The notes under the pieces: generated by a model
Database searches by the model: none
What the model saw: the letters and a program-made list of their open reading frames with translations, nothing else
Told to the model about the DNA's origin: nothing
Position numbers and translations under genes: made by a program
In this document: positions 50,520 to 63,232 of the stretch, piece by piece
How the letters are laid out: each line of letters starts with the position of its first letter
Numbering within the stretch: position 1 is the first letter of the stretch
Assembly (NCBI GenBank): GCA_947846985.1
Contig: CANTUZ010000005.1
Coordinates: forward strand, 25,144,389-25,208,388
Direction: 5' to 3'
Length of the DNA stretch: 64,000 nt
DNA from: Fratercula arctica
Taxonomy: Eukaryota > Chordata > Aves > Charadriiformes > Alcidae

Positions 50520-50990
50520 ATTATTTAATCCATCTCTCAAATTGTATTTAATGGAGACTTAAAGCAATGGTTACAACTGTCACCAGGGGGCCCATTCATT
50601 ACATATTTCACATGCAGAGAGAATTTCGTTTAATCACCACAATTTTTCTCTATCAATTCAATTTGCATAAGGGCTGGGCAAGTGAGTAGGATGAAAAATT
50701 GAATCCAGCTAATGTTATTGATTAGGAAGATCTGACCCCCAAACTCAGCTCCATTAATTATCCTAGCTTCCACTTTAGAAAGCAGAGATTTGAAAGTTTT
50801 CATTACATTACTACATTGCATGAAGCATGAATATCATTTATGATGTCTATATCATTACAGACTTGTTAACTGCATGCAGTCTTTAATATGGCAGGTGCTG
50901 TGTCATCAGCTTATACATGATGATGCAAATTGGGAGTAAATACAATCCTGGAAGTGTCTAAGTTTTAGGATTGCTAAAACTGTACAGTGA
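50520..50990. promoter_or_regulatory. Candidate enhancer/insulator with CTCF-like and octamer sites
   Basis: This unique interval contains a CTCF-like core (CACCAGGGGGC, 50581-50591), an exact POU octamer ATTTGCAT (50661-50668), an inverse octamer ATGCAAAT (50923-50930), several ATTA/TAAT cores (CTAATGTTATTGATTAGG near 50710, CATTAATTATCC near 50752) and TGTCATCAGC. There are no simple repeats across almost 500 bp, unlike its surroundings. It resembles conserved developmental non-coding DNA; conservation was not tested. Confidence 0.35.
50580..50594 (+). promoter_or_regulatory. CTCF-like motif
   Basis: Compared with the 15-bp consensus CCASYAGRKGGCRSY, 12 positions match, including the whole ACCAGGGGGC core. 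Mismatches are the first base and two of the last three. This is the best CTCF-like match I noticed in the window; a matrix scan was not possible. Confidence 0.35.
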
Positions 50991-53900
50991 TGTCTGCAAT
51001 ACTAATCCAAAGGAAGAAAAAAACTGGTTGAGGACTCTGCTTTAGGATTTAGGTCTCTTGCAAACCAATTTTCAGAATAGCTCACAAATCGTATTTATTT
51101 CATCTATGAGTCGTAGGCATGTAGAGTACCAACCACTAACTTCCAGTGGATTTTCTACACCAGACAAATGTGCTAGACAATGTTTGTTGCAATGTTTCCA
51201 ATGAAAGATATTTTAGTTTTTTACATGACACAAGAAGAAGAAAGTCTGACTATATGGCTCAAGTGCACACTCACAACTGAGAAAACTGAAGGGAAAAAAA
51301 AAAAAAGGGAAGCCAAAGCACATAAATAGTTATTTTTACTTTAAGTATGTCTTAATTTTGCAGCATACACATTCATCATTAATTATAGGGTGTAAGGGAC
51401 ATTGCTAAATGACTTTGGAGGTAACAGTACAGCCAAATCCAGGATTCCATATATATTTTTATTTTCTACCACCTCAAAGTGTATTCAGAATAAATTGCTT
51501 ATCTTCTGTTATTCTACTTATTAGATGCTTAGGGTATAACCGGCTCTTAAGGAGCCTTACATCCTGTTGTTGAAATGTCAAATGGTTCCCAAATACGTTT
51601 TTGGCTTTGAACACAGACTTTTCTGTATTTATTTCTACTGTATGCTGACTTCAGCACTTTCATTGCCATTAACATGATGTTATGTAGAATGATTATATGT
51701 TCATTCTTTTCAGAAAACTGTGCAATTGTCCATGCAAAACATGGTTGTGTGGAATTTTTTATATCGAATAAGAAAAAAGAAAGAGAGGTGCATGGGAGAC
51801 CAAATAGGGGCATTTAACTCTCAGAAACAAACATAAAATATTCATAGCCCTTAAGGGAAATGCATGTGATTTTGCCAACTGAGAAGAGACAGAAAACGGC
51901 ATTTAGGCACAGATTATGCTCCAAAAATCCACGGATGTGTACAAGCAGCCCAACATCAGTTGTTCTGCTCCTATCTCACATAATTTTTTTTCAGGCTGCA
52001 TCATCCCAGTGGATTTTACTGTTTGCTATCTATCAATCAGGAGAGCAGGAATGTTACATAGAAAGCTCAGGAGGTAACTACCTTTACAACTTCAAGCTTT
52101 AAATACAGTAGCAGGTAACTAACTACGTTTAAATACTACTGAGCCTCTCACCAGATTAATTCAACTAACAAATCATATTTCAGACTATCTAAAAACATAC
52201 CAAGGTCTCTGCTTTTAAAGTAAGCTGAGCAGACTTTTGAGCTACCATTTCATTGACCATCCCAGTTGTAGCATCCACTGAACTGAGATTAAAACCATCA
52301 ACAGTTTTAAGGCAAGAAAATCAAGTCAGGGACGTATTGAATAGCAATAGTTCTGAGCTCTTGCAAATACTTTCCAGCCCTGTCTAATTATATACTCATT
52401 CACCCAACAGGGCAAATTATTCATTCATTGTTAAACCTCTTTTCTTGTAATGCATTTAAAATAACTAACGTTTGGTTAATAGATTTTTTGAACTCAAATA
52501 CTGTGTTTGCAAAAGGAAATTTTAGTGCTGACAACATGTGAAGACGCCAAGAAAAAACCAATCCATTTGTTTCCCTCCTAGCTTTTGTCCAATGACTAGC
52601 GCTGTCACTTTAAGGCAAAAATTAAAAAAAAAAAACAAAACAACCGTAGTACTTGCTTAATTTCCTGAGCCTTTTTGATTCTTTTTTTTTTTTTTTTTAT
52701 TAATCTTGGGCTAAAGCCTAGAATTTTAAGAATTCCTGTGAAATTTCATTTTTCCTTGAATGAATTCCAGTGAGTTCTCAAATGGCCCTAGAAAAGGGCC
52801 TTGATATTCCAATGGCAGTTCCCCCAGTAAGAAGCATACTTCAACAACAATTAGTAACAGAAAATATGAAATTTAACTACGTCTGTGAATGCCCTGTTGT
52901 TAGAAGGCTTAAAGAGAATGAAATTCTCTTCTACCTTCAGGGGAGAGAGGCCAGCTCTATCTGTTCTTGTTTGTGTGACTTACCAAGGCTGTAATTCCAC
53001 ACCCTGCAATCCTCTTCAGTAGGAATTTGTGCATGTCCTGTATGCGTGAATGACAGATGGTTACTGATGATATAAGCAAGAAAGCCTTGAAACGTATGCT
53101 GTGGAGTAAAGGTATCTGACCAGATGTGCGTTCCTGTTTGACTGTCAAACCTAAATTCGATGAAAATCTGTGTGCCTTAAAGGAACAGCTCTGTCCTCAG
53201 GAGCAGGGGTATTGGCCAATGGCATGTTTTGCTCTGGCTTTCTCCCTGAAGGACCGGTACTTGGCACAGGCTGAGCCCAAAAGAGATGAATTCATATTGA
53301 ACCTAACTAAATTGCTCACACCAACAGAGAGATGTTTCCAGGTTTAGCTGCAAAGTTTCTCCCATTAAAACAGGTCTGGCTGGACACTAGTCCAGACAAG
53401 CACAAACCTAAATTCACAGATAGATCCAGGGAGCCTGGTGGTGATATCTCTCTCAGCCATAGAAAAGACAACTTCACATTGAAACAGTGTCTGGTGTTTT
53501 AGATTTATCCAGACTGGAGCAGACATGGTACAATTTCCCTGAATATCAGAGCATGATTTTTCGTGACTAACACTTAATACCTCAGCAAGCCAGATACTTT
53601 GTGATTGGTTTTCAAAGATAACCAACACCCTCAAGCTCTGATTCCATTTTGCTTTATTTATGGTATGCAAATATACACATAGTTATCCCACTTCTTTTGA
53701 TTGTGTCCCCTCTTGCCTCATTTTTTTTATCTTTTTCTCCTGAATAACAGGGATCTGTATGGCCAAGAGTTTCTTAATGGCTATGTGTGACCAAAAAGAC
53801 CTGCAGAAATAACTAAAGAGGTTGTGTTTTAAACACCAGAGTGAGAAGTAGGAGTACAGCCCAAGGTGAGGGCCTGAACTATAGATTTTGTTTAGTTTTT

Positions 53901-56900
53901 TGAAAAACAGATCTTAAGAGAGTTTCACTGTAGTAATATTCGCACCTGGCAGGAAAGTTGTATGTTTTATCAAGTCCTGTGTGGAAACGCAACGAAATAA
54001 TACTTAATATTTACATTACAGAACTTCTGCTTCTCCTTCCAGAAGAAAATTTAGTAATCTTATATTTCTTCTTTTTCTCTTGGAATACTTTAATTTTAGG
54101 AAAACAGCGTTATAGAACAAGAAGCAAAATTTCCAGGAAAATGGAATGACATATGTGTGAGCATGGATGTGTGTTTCTAACTTCAAGTCCACAAATTACA
54201 CCAATTTTAAAAAGAAACAGTTACTGATTCCTTGTACAAAACACAAGGCAGTTAAAGATTGTAGCATACAGAAGTTAAACTTCAATTTAACTGTAGCCTA
54301 TAGGAAGTACTAATTGTCTTCTCTTTAAAGAAAAATTATGGGGCTTCAATGCTTACTGGTTACGGACCCACTATACTGGGTTTCTCTCTCATTACCTGAT
54401 AGGTAAATATGACTTCTCGTTCTACCTTCTAAGAGAGAGTTACCTACATCTTACCATCTACAGGCAGAACAGGAGATAACTGATTCTTCGCAGAAGTCAT
54501 GGCTGGGAATTCACATGGAGGGTCTGGAGGGAGAGGGATTTACTGGAGCTGTTGCTGCAGACTTGCTGCGCTGGCAAAGCTCTGGAGGGATAAGTGGAAC
54601 AGTCAGAGGTATTATATCCAGCATTGACAGATACGTGTGAGGTCTCAAACACAGGAAAAGCAGACTGTACTGTAACTGGAAAGTGAGGTGAATTTGAGCA
54701 GAGCCAGTTGCTTGCTAATGTCCTCAATTACTTACTTCAGAAGCATCAGATTAACACGTTTTCTAAAATAGAGGGGGAAGCACTTTAAGCACATCCGTTG
54801 AACTCAGTGTATGGTAAGGTTTGCTCACAGGCTTGAGCCTCAGGAGAAGTCAGAGCTCTTTGAAAGCTGAGAGAACATCTTTGTTTTCTTTATGCATCCT
54901 CTGCCAAGAGACAACAAAAGCTCAGCTAAAAAGAACCATCCAAAATGTCATTCTCTGTGTGACTAAGAGAGGTGAGGAGATTTGCACTTCGAATAGTAAT
55001 AAGCTACAGACTCCATCCCTAACTGAGGGCTTCATTCCCTACCAAGATGGATTTTTTTGCTCATTAGGCATGAAAGGATCCTACACCTTTACATGAGGGT
55101 GTTTCAGAAGACTGACATCAGTCAAGACAAAGGGTATATAAGATGTATATATATTTTCTCCCAAAGAGCTTTTAAAGTCATCCAAGTATTTCCTGTTTAG
55201 TCTGACTCCTGATGAATCTGAGACCATGTTATTCTCTATGCATCAGCAGTGTTGTTGATTAAAGCAACAGGATTATTGATAACAACATTTAACATCAGCA
55301 GGATTTGCAAATTCCAAAATTCCAGTTAGACCAACTTCCTAACCAAGTCAATTAGATTCACAGGGCCAAATTTGTATCGGATGTCTTCAATTCAGTTTTT
55401 CTCAGGTGGCATTTGCTCAGATGTTAGATAGCAGTGTCAAATCGTGATTTGGTCTGCAATCTATTAGTTCATTCCACTCCTGAAATCCATCCCAGACTTT
55501 ACCCTGCTAAACATCAATGCAAAAGGTCATGCCAGGTATAACTGTATTTCCTTTGATGGATGAATATCTGGGATATGCTTTGGCTCACAGTTTAACCAAG
55601 ACCAACATTCTGCTTTTGCACAGCAGTAGCTGTAATAAATTAAATTCATGCTATATGCAGTCCTGTTTAAAAGTTAACAGTTCTCTTATAAAATCCAACA
55701 ATGATTAAAATCAGTGATTATAAAGAATGGCATTACATTTAAAGAGGCAGTCAAGAGAAATGATAGGTCAGATCCCTTAGGTATATCTTTAATTCATAAA
55801 CTCTATATTAGGCTTCTCTGTGCAAAATATCTACTCAAGGTACCTTTTTGTCCTGGTCATGAAATCTATCTGAAAAATCAATTACCGCATCATCCCATGG
55901 GAACTGGCTGAAGCCCTCTCATTCATCGACCTTAATATACTGTAGGGATCTAATAAAACAACTGAGGATTGACCTGTCAGGAGGGGTTTGTCAGAAGAAG
56001 TCATCTTCCTCCTGCCATGTCAATAGAAAGGTTAGTGTGCTTCAATACTTCCACAAACTGAACTGGATAGTCTCAGTTTGCATCTCCTGTGGTTTAGCCT
56101 TCTGTGGTAGGATGTAGTTTGAGGCTAAAACACATGAATTTACATGTCTGGATGCAAGCTTTTCCACGTGCTGTAGGTATCTTGAGTCACATTATTGTCA
56201 ATGGATACCCACTCAGTATAGTCAATGGAGCCTAAACAGCGATGGGATTGCCCTGAAGATAGTCAGTGAATTACCGACTAAATCATCCTCACAAATGCAC
56301 TTCTCCTTTGGATTTGTTGGTTTGTTCGATGCTTCTGTGTCCAATGTGGATACAAACAAGCAAACAAAATGAAGGCCCAGTCGTTCTGTAAGTACATATA
56401 GTAGCCACCATTGGGTCTCTAAAAGGACTTGGAGAAGGAAAGCATAGGCAAATTAAAATATTATTGAAAAGAATGAAATATCAGCCTTGTACAGGCAGTG
56501 CTACTACCTGATTTTCATGCCTTAACACAGCCAAAATACCGTCCACACTGAGTGTAGGATTGTATAATCTAGTGTAACCATTGCCTTCATAAAACAAAGT
56601 TGCCATTGATCCTTCCATACATTTACTTAAAGAGTGGGTTCATGTTAGCCATTAGCTCCATTTATTGTACATCCTTTTCCATTCACATAATACAGCTACT
56701 TATACCTGCACTGACTGCATGTTTTATCATTTAAATGCTTAAATTTGACTTCTCTACTATTTTTAGGACTTTCTTCCAAAGGTTAGATACAGCCACAAAG
56801 TTGGGTTTCTACAGGCCAATTTAAAAATATATTTCCACAGATTCTTCCTTCTCTCTTTTGTAGCTTTTACGGCTTAGGTTATAGGGCTGGTTGTACTGGG

Positions 56901-58619
56901 ATTTTTATGACAAAGTTCAAATGGACAGAAACCAGAGCTGATCTCCAGTTGCTGCAATTGATGTAATTTCTTTTCCAATCCACTTTTGAGGGAGAAGAGT
57001 ACATCAGAATACAGTCAGTGCTACATTCCAGCTGCATTGGATACAGCAGAAAATGGAACCAGAGAAGTTCCCTGATAGTTAGTAATTTTCAGGCACGTAG
57101 TTTCAGCATTTCAGTCCCTCTTAGACATCCTAATGAAAGCCCAAAGGGATACAGTGTTGAGAGCTGAAAATAAAAGAAAGCATTTGCTAAATAACAAGCA
57201 AGCCTTTCTTACAGTTGGGTGCAGTGAAATGCCACTGGAATTACTTCATCCATTAATGGGTAGGTTTTGTTTCCTGCCTAAAGAGAGACTGATCCATGTG
57301 AAAATTTTGAAAAGGGCTTCAGATTTGCCTCTAAATTTTATGCTCACATTAATTGTCTTCGTATTTGACTATTCAGTTTGTGAATGTGACTGATTATGGT
57401 CACACAATGGTGAGAGTGCATTTATATTACTGCAGAATAAGGATCAGTTAAAGGCAAAACTAACTCAAATTATCTCAAGAACCATTATATTTAAAAATGT
57501 TTTTCGGTAGAAATATCAATGTAAGAAAAACAAGAAAAATAAGACCATTTATAGATCAGTTTGTACGTAATTTGTTTGCCCGAGGACAGATTTTCTTGGA
57601 GAATCCACTCAACCATTGTACCTACAAATACGTAAATTTGAGACTGCAAACTGCTGAGATGGAAGCCCCTGTACAGGACTCTTGTTTAAGAAGTCCCCTT
57701 GCAAAGCTTTCAGTAGTTCCCTTGGTTTTTACCATACACGACCCTCAGCACAAAGCCAAGAGCCCACACATTCCTAATGTTCACTAAACAAAACTCCTTC
57801 AGAGCTGTATGGGGGACCGTGCACACGGATCTCTCTCTAATTGAGAGCACTAATGGCCCTGTGTTCAAATTTAACTTCAGTTTTCCTATAACAGGGCCAA
57901 ATAAAGTAATTCTTTCCCATAGTTGTGTATAAAATATGTCCAAACTAACCAAATTCCAATAAACTAAATCAATAGAGCCTAATTTTGCACATGTATACTG
58001 CACTGTAAATCAGAAATGATCATTCCCATCACCAGCTCTATACCAAGTAAGCCCAGTCAGGACTGGGCACAGAACTATGAGCCATCTGTTCTTAGTTACA
58101 GTTCTCTTCCCATTTTGATCTATTACCTGGGACTGCCTGATCCTACATTGTGGATAACTGTACTGCTAACGCTTAAGCTTCTAAGCACACATCTCAGGCT
58201 GCATTTCAGGTGATGTCAAGCTAGGATGAGGCAGAAGCATCAAACCATACCATCAGCAATGTAACAAATGACTGGGGAGCCTCTGGCTCTTTTAAGTCCT
58301 CATTTAATCACATGCTTATAGTAACAAAGAAGATGCAAACATGCTGTTCTCATTTCTGCCCTTTCCATATACTTTTTAACGTAGTGTTGTTACTCTGAAA
58401 GCACCAGACACTTTCTCATCTGCTGGACTTCCTTCCCATCCCCAGAGGGGGGGAAGGGAAAAGATATTTAAACACTGGAGTTACTTAAAGCTTAAAGCTG
58501 AAGAAAGTTCTTTGGAGACACACGTTTCAATCAGAAACAAAATTAATGTTGCAGTGAAAAAAAAAAATAGTCCCTGATGTGGAGACTGCAGAATGCATGA
58601 TTAATGTGGTGGTACTATG

Positions 58620-58810
58620 TGCTTTAACACTATCCAGGCTCCTTGTGCTGACCCAGCCCGTCAGAACTAAAATAATATCTACTCGAGGCTGCTAGAAACA
58701 TTTAAACATTCCTGGACAGAATCAGTGAGATGTAAATGCCATATAAGATATTAAACCAGATCACATCTCCTGTTCTTCAGATAAAACAGTCAGATGTATT
58801 TATTTACTTC
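58620..58810. promoter_or_regulatory. Candidate element with GATA/E-box and TEAD-like sites
   Basis: CATTCC (58707-58712, TEAD type) lies upstream of AGATAA (58779-58784, GATA type) and CAGATG (58791-58796, E-box), the latter two separated by 6 bp as in GATA/E-box composites. The interval is repeat-free and keeps CpGs (GCCCGTCAG, CTCGAGG). Function is inferred. Confidence 0.25.
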
Positions 58811-61800
58811 ATGGAAGGGAAATGCCACTTTCCACAGTACAGGGAGGCCACTTTGGGCTTCTGGTAGTTCTTGCTATGCCTTGATAAGAATGTCATTCTG
58901 GACTATCCACATTAGACTTCAGAGCCTTGCAGCAACTTGTGGTTTCTCTGTGTGTTAGGATGGTCCCTGTAAGTACATCCATACCTGAAAAAAAAATAAA
59001 TCCTTTATCCTCTTCACATACAGAAAGGCTGGCTAGTACTATTATCAAAAACTCTACTTGTCATGTTGGGATTCATGTCACATGTGAAATGCTATTAAGA
59101 GACTGGCTGGCTATTTTCTTTTGCCCATGAAGACTTACTGTTTGCTATTTTTATAGAGAATTTATTATTGTCTTTAATCTGAAATAAAAGTCATCCAGTT
59201 GTACACATCCATGTTAGATATTTTGGGATAGAGTAAGTGATAATTGTAAGAAAAACCAACAGTCAGTAAAGAAGGAATAAGACAGGTCTAATATTGCGCT
59301 GTCAAAAGGAAGCGATATTGGTAATTCTATGTAAGTCAAGGCTATACAAATGCTGTAGAAGGAACCGTGCAAACAAGTTCTGATATACAATGTTTTCACC
59401 TCTGTGTCTTTCATTTTTTCCTGAAATAAATATGGATAGATTATGATTTGCCTAAATTTATTTATTTGGAAGAAGGTCTCCTATAATTTCTGTAGATTAT
59501 TGTAATAGATTTAATTTATGACTGCCTTGCACACATTCAAAAACTATCAAAACAAGCACACTTTGTATTTATCAGCTGTGCACATCTGTCTCTGGACTAT
59601 GTGGAAACAAACTCACTGCTTGGTTTAGCAATTCTTTTCTAATGTATGCAATATGTATTATTTAAATGCATTTGAATACCAGTGACTTTTCAGAAGATAC
59701 AAACACACCAAGATGTGTATCGGTTTCAAAGGAAAATTGTTTTCAGATTTGAAAAACATTTGGTCTATTTTTAAGAGCATCAACATATTTCAACATACTT
59801 TTTCTAGTAATGCTGAAGTGTATCATGAGTTGTCACTGAAATTAAAGATACTCTGTTTTTTCTGTCTGGTGTGTGAGGGTCTGTGGGTTCTCTTTAAGTC
59901 CTAATCGAATTGCAGCTTGAGAAATTATACATCCCTTAATTTTCCTCTGTTGTTACAAGGTAGTTTTTCTACCACCAGTTCCATCAGTTCTTACTTGCTA
60001 AAGATCTTTGCTGTTGAGAAAAAATATTTCTGAAGTGCTTTGAAACATTTCACAAGCAAATAGATAGAAACACAATGTGTTATTATTAAACCTGAGAGAA
60101 TGTCTTCCCCTTCAGATGATGTCGAAAAATATTCAGTCAAAAAAAACACAATAAGCAGTTAATTTTAGAATTGTTATTTCTAAATCAGCCCTTAGGGTAA
60201 AATACAATAAAATAAAATAACCCCTAATTTTACATGTCAGTTACTGGTTTGCTGTGAGTTTTTTCACACTGACAAAACTCACTGCAGACAGATCAAGGAC
60301 TGTTGGGTAGTAACTGAAGCAAAACAAGTGTATCAGTGAATGAAATGGCAAAAGAGCGGCTAACATTTACTAAATTCAAACTGAATTCTGCAACCATCTG
60401 TATCTCATTTAAAGCAGATCAAACTGTTGTCTAGGATTTTGACAACAGTAAATTAGAACAGGTTCCCAGCTAACAGGATGCCTATTTTGTAAACTAGACA
60501 TCAAAGACTTCTCTGCTTGCAAAATAAATAAATCCCACTCTTCAAATCACGTTGCAGTATCTCTGGATTTATAGGGATCATTTCTTAGACTGTGGCTCAC
60601 TGTTCCCCCAGTTGTACATCCTAATCAGCTTTGCATTATTTAATGAGTTAATATTTACTCTCTTTTCTTTCAAAGTACAGCAGAACAAGTGATGGTGGGA
60701 TGACTCACAGGCAGCTAGACATAAAATACACCCATCATTTTGAAAATAGAAATACAGAAATAAAATACGTATGTTACATACATTTGGACATCACTGGGTT
60801 ATATCGTCTTTATCTCTTAAATACAATTCTTGAGAATGACCCTGCATAGTTACCCCTTAGGAGTGCAGCTGGGATTAGTATAATATGATTCACAAAGGAT
60901 GCCCAGGGGAAAAACATTTACTCTGAAATCAAATTTTGCTTTCTGCGTTATTGTTGCAGGAAGTCTGCTGTGCTGGACTCACCCTCTTCCAGGCAACTTT
61001 TCTTCTGGTAATATCTCAAAAGAGCTGTTACATTACATGCTAATCGTACACACAAATTGTATAGGCAACTTGTTTGCAGACTGACGGTCTGTCCATCAGG
61101 GCTACGAGACACAAGACCCAGGGCAGAGAAGTAGCCCAGGTTCAGGTCTGCTCGCTGGAACAGTTTGCTTAAGAACAGACATAGGGTCTGTTCTGCTTCT
61201 GCTTATGGCAGTCAGTAACACAAGTCCCATCTGAAAGTGGAAAACAAAAAAAGGATGCTGGGAAAGAGCAGGGCCAAAAATTAATTTCTTGGTATGAACA
61301 GACCTAGTTTAGATTGGTTTTGTTAGGATATGCATCTGCTCACGTAAGAGCACTTTATTCATATTTATTTATTATATTTAATATGCACTTTATTCTATAT
61401 TTCTTAAAAAATAAAAGGACAAACATTCCCCATTAAAATATCACATGTGAAAAGGGCTCAAAGACTGTAATAGGATGTTACAGAATGAGTCTGAAGACCT
61501 TTTAAACCAGCCCATGAAAGAATGCAACCTCTTATCTATATGTTGATTTAAACCTTCTCTCATAGGGTTTACAGGTAGGATATTTTCTGGAGAACTCTAC
61601 TATTGTCCGCAAATCATCCTATAGGTTTGGCAAGCTATAATCAAGTCAAGTCACACATTGCATCTGCTCACTGTAATTACAGTGTGCTACATACATGCTG
61701 TGCAGATGAATATTGTTCCCTGTCTTAAGGATGCATCACTGACTGTGTCCTGCCCTGATCTTACATCGCAAGGAGTCTACAGCAGGGTCTGCTGGACTGC

Positions 61801-63208
61801 ACAGTACAGTGGTTCTTTATTTCTCAACAAGCCTTAAATCAGTCTAAGATTATGATAAAGTGCACCTTTTCTTTGGGGAATGGAGAAGAAAACATAACAA
61901 AAGTGGAAAAGAAGAACAAGAAAACTCATTCTTAATCTGACTGTATTCTGTGACCGAACGCTCATCTTGGTTTAGATATTCAGCACAAAGGACTGTGCTG
62001 CATGCTATGTCTGTGTGTGTGCAAATACATATGTATGAACCAAGCTGTCCTGCTTTGCTGAGTTCCTTCAGCTTCTTCATACAGATGGATATGTTTTGCT
62101 GTGATCATTTCTGTATTTAGACTCATCCCAACCTATTACTCATACCCTGGCCAGCTGCAGGGTTCACCTGTGTCATTGATTTACAGGCTGTTGAAATCTA
62201 TAAGAATGGCTAAGGGTGAAGTACCAAAGCAACAGCTCTAATCACAGCTGGACTGAGTAGCTGCTGCTGCCACCCTCTCATGTGCTGAGGGACTGTCAGG
62301 AAGTCAATGATGATTTACCGAGATAGAAGGGAGCCATGTAAAGAAAGAGCAACATTGCAGGAGCTGACTGCATACAGCTCAAGCTTGGAGGCAGCTGGGC
62401 TTACTGCAAATGATTACAAATTGGAAATAATGAATGCATACTTTCCCCTGGTGGTGGACTGATGTAAGACCATATGGCAGTTATTTCACTCTCTCCCTGT
62501 CATTTCTGAAGGATGGTATTGCAATGCCCTGGTATGGATGTGTTACAGGCCCCTTACTCTGTGGATGGGATGGGAGGACAGAATACAGTTTTCTTACCAC
62601 TGGAAAGGCTCAAACTATCCTTGGTAACTGTTGCCCAACATGGACAATGTCACCCTCCTACGAAGGGAAACTTATCACAAGAGCTCTGCATCTCTTGTGT
62701 CCTGACTAGCTACTGAAATGTCCTTTATTTTGAAGAGGAAAGGACAGAGTCTTCCATAAACATTCAAAGGACTGTATATGTATATGATTTGGGGATATTT
62801 GGATACACAGATCTGGTGTATTTAAAAAAAATGACATACCCGGTTTTGCAGAAGGCAGAAGTATAAGCTTGGGGTTCAATTACACCCCTTTTAAGTGAAG
62901 AAATAATTCGATAATTCAGTAATTTTGTATCTGAGCTCTGAACCATCAGCTTTGTCAACTGCAAAAATTCTTTTATAAGCCAATAGAACAACAAAGCCAA
63001 GTACCTGTGGTTTTGTGAGGAGAAGCTAAACTTTCTGCTTAGCTGATGTCACTGGCCTCCCTTGCTCTTGTTCACACCCAAATCTTTGAATCTTTTCAGA
63101 AGTGAAGGATCACTTTATGATCCAAGGACTTGGCTTTATCTCTTGTAGTTTTCCAGTTTTGGACTGATGTTGGAGGCTATCAGCTTCAGTCACATTTTGA
63201 TCAGAGTC

Positions 63209-63232
63209 AGTATCTCATATCTGTGAGATACT
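63209..63232. repeat. Perfect 9-bp inverted repeat
   Basis: AGTATCTCA (63209-63217) and its exact complement TGAGATACT (63224-63232) flank a 6-base loop, TATCTG. No microRNA-length stem is apparent around it. Confidence 0.95.

Noticed and set aside
53365..53670. 101-codon minus-strand frame
   Set aside because: No domain or conserved motif recognised, and the overlapping forward frames are equally open.
62434..62709. Trp/Cys-rich 91-codon forward frame
   Set aside because: The composition is unusual for AT-rich noise, but there is no known motif, no clear splice sites and an equally open overlapping frame at 62513-62716, so coding potential is unsupported.
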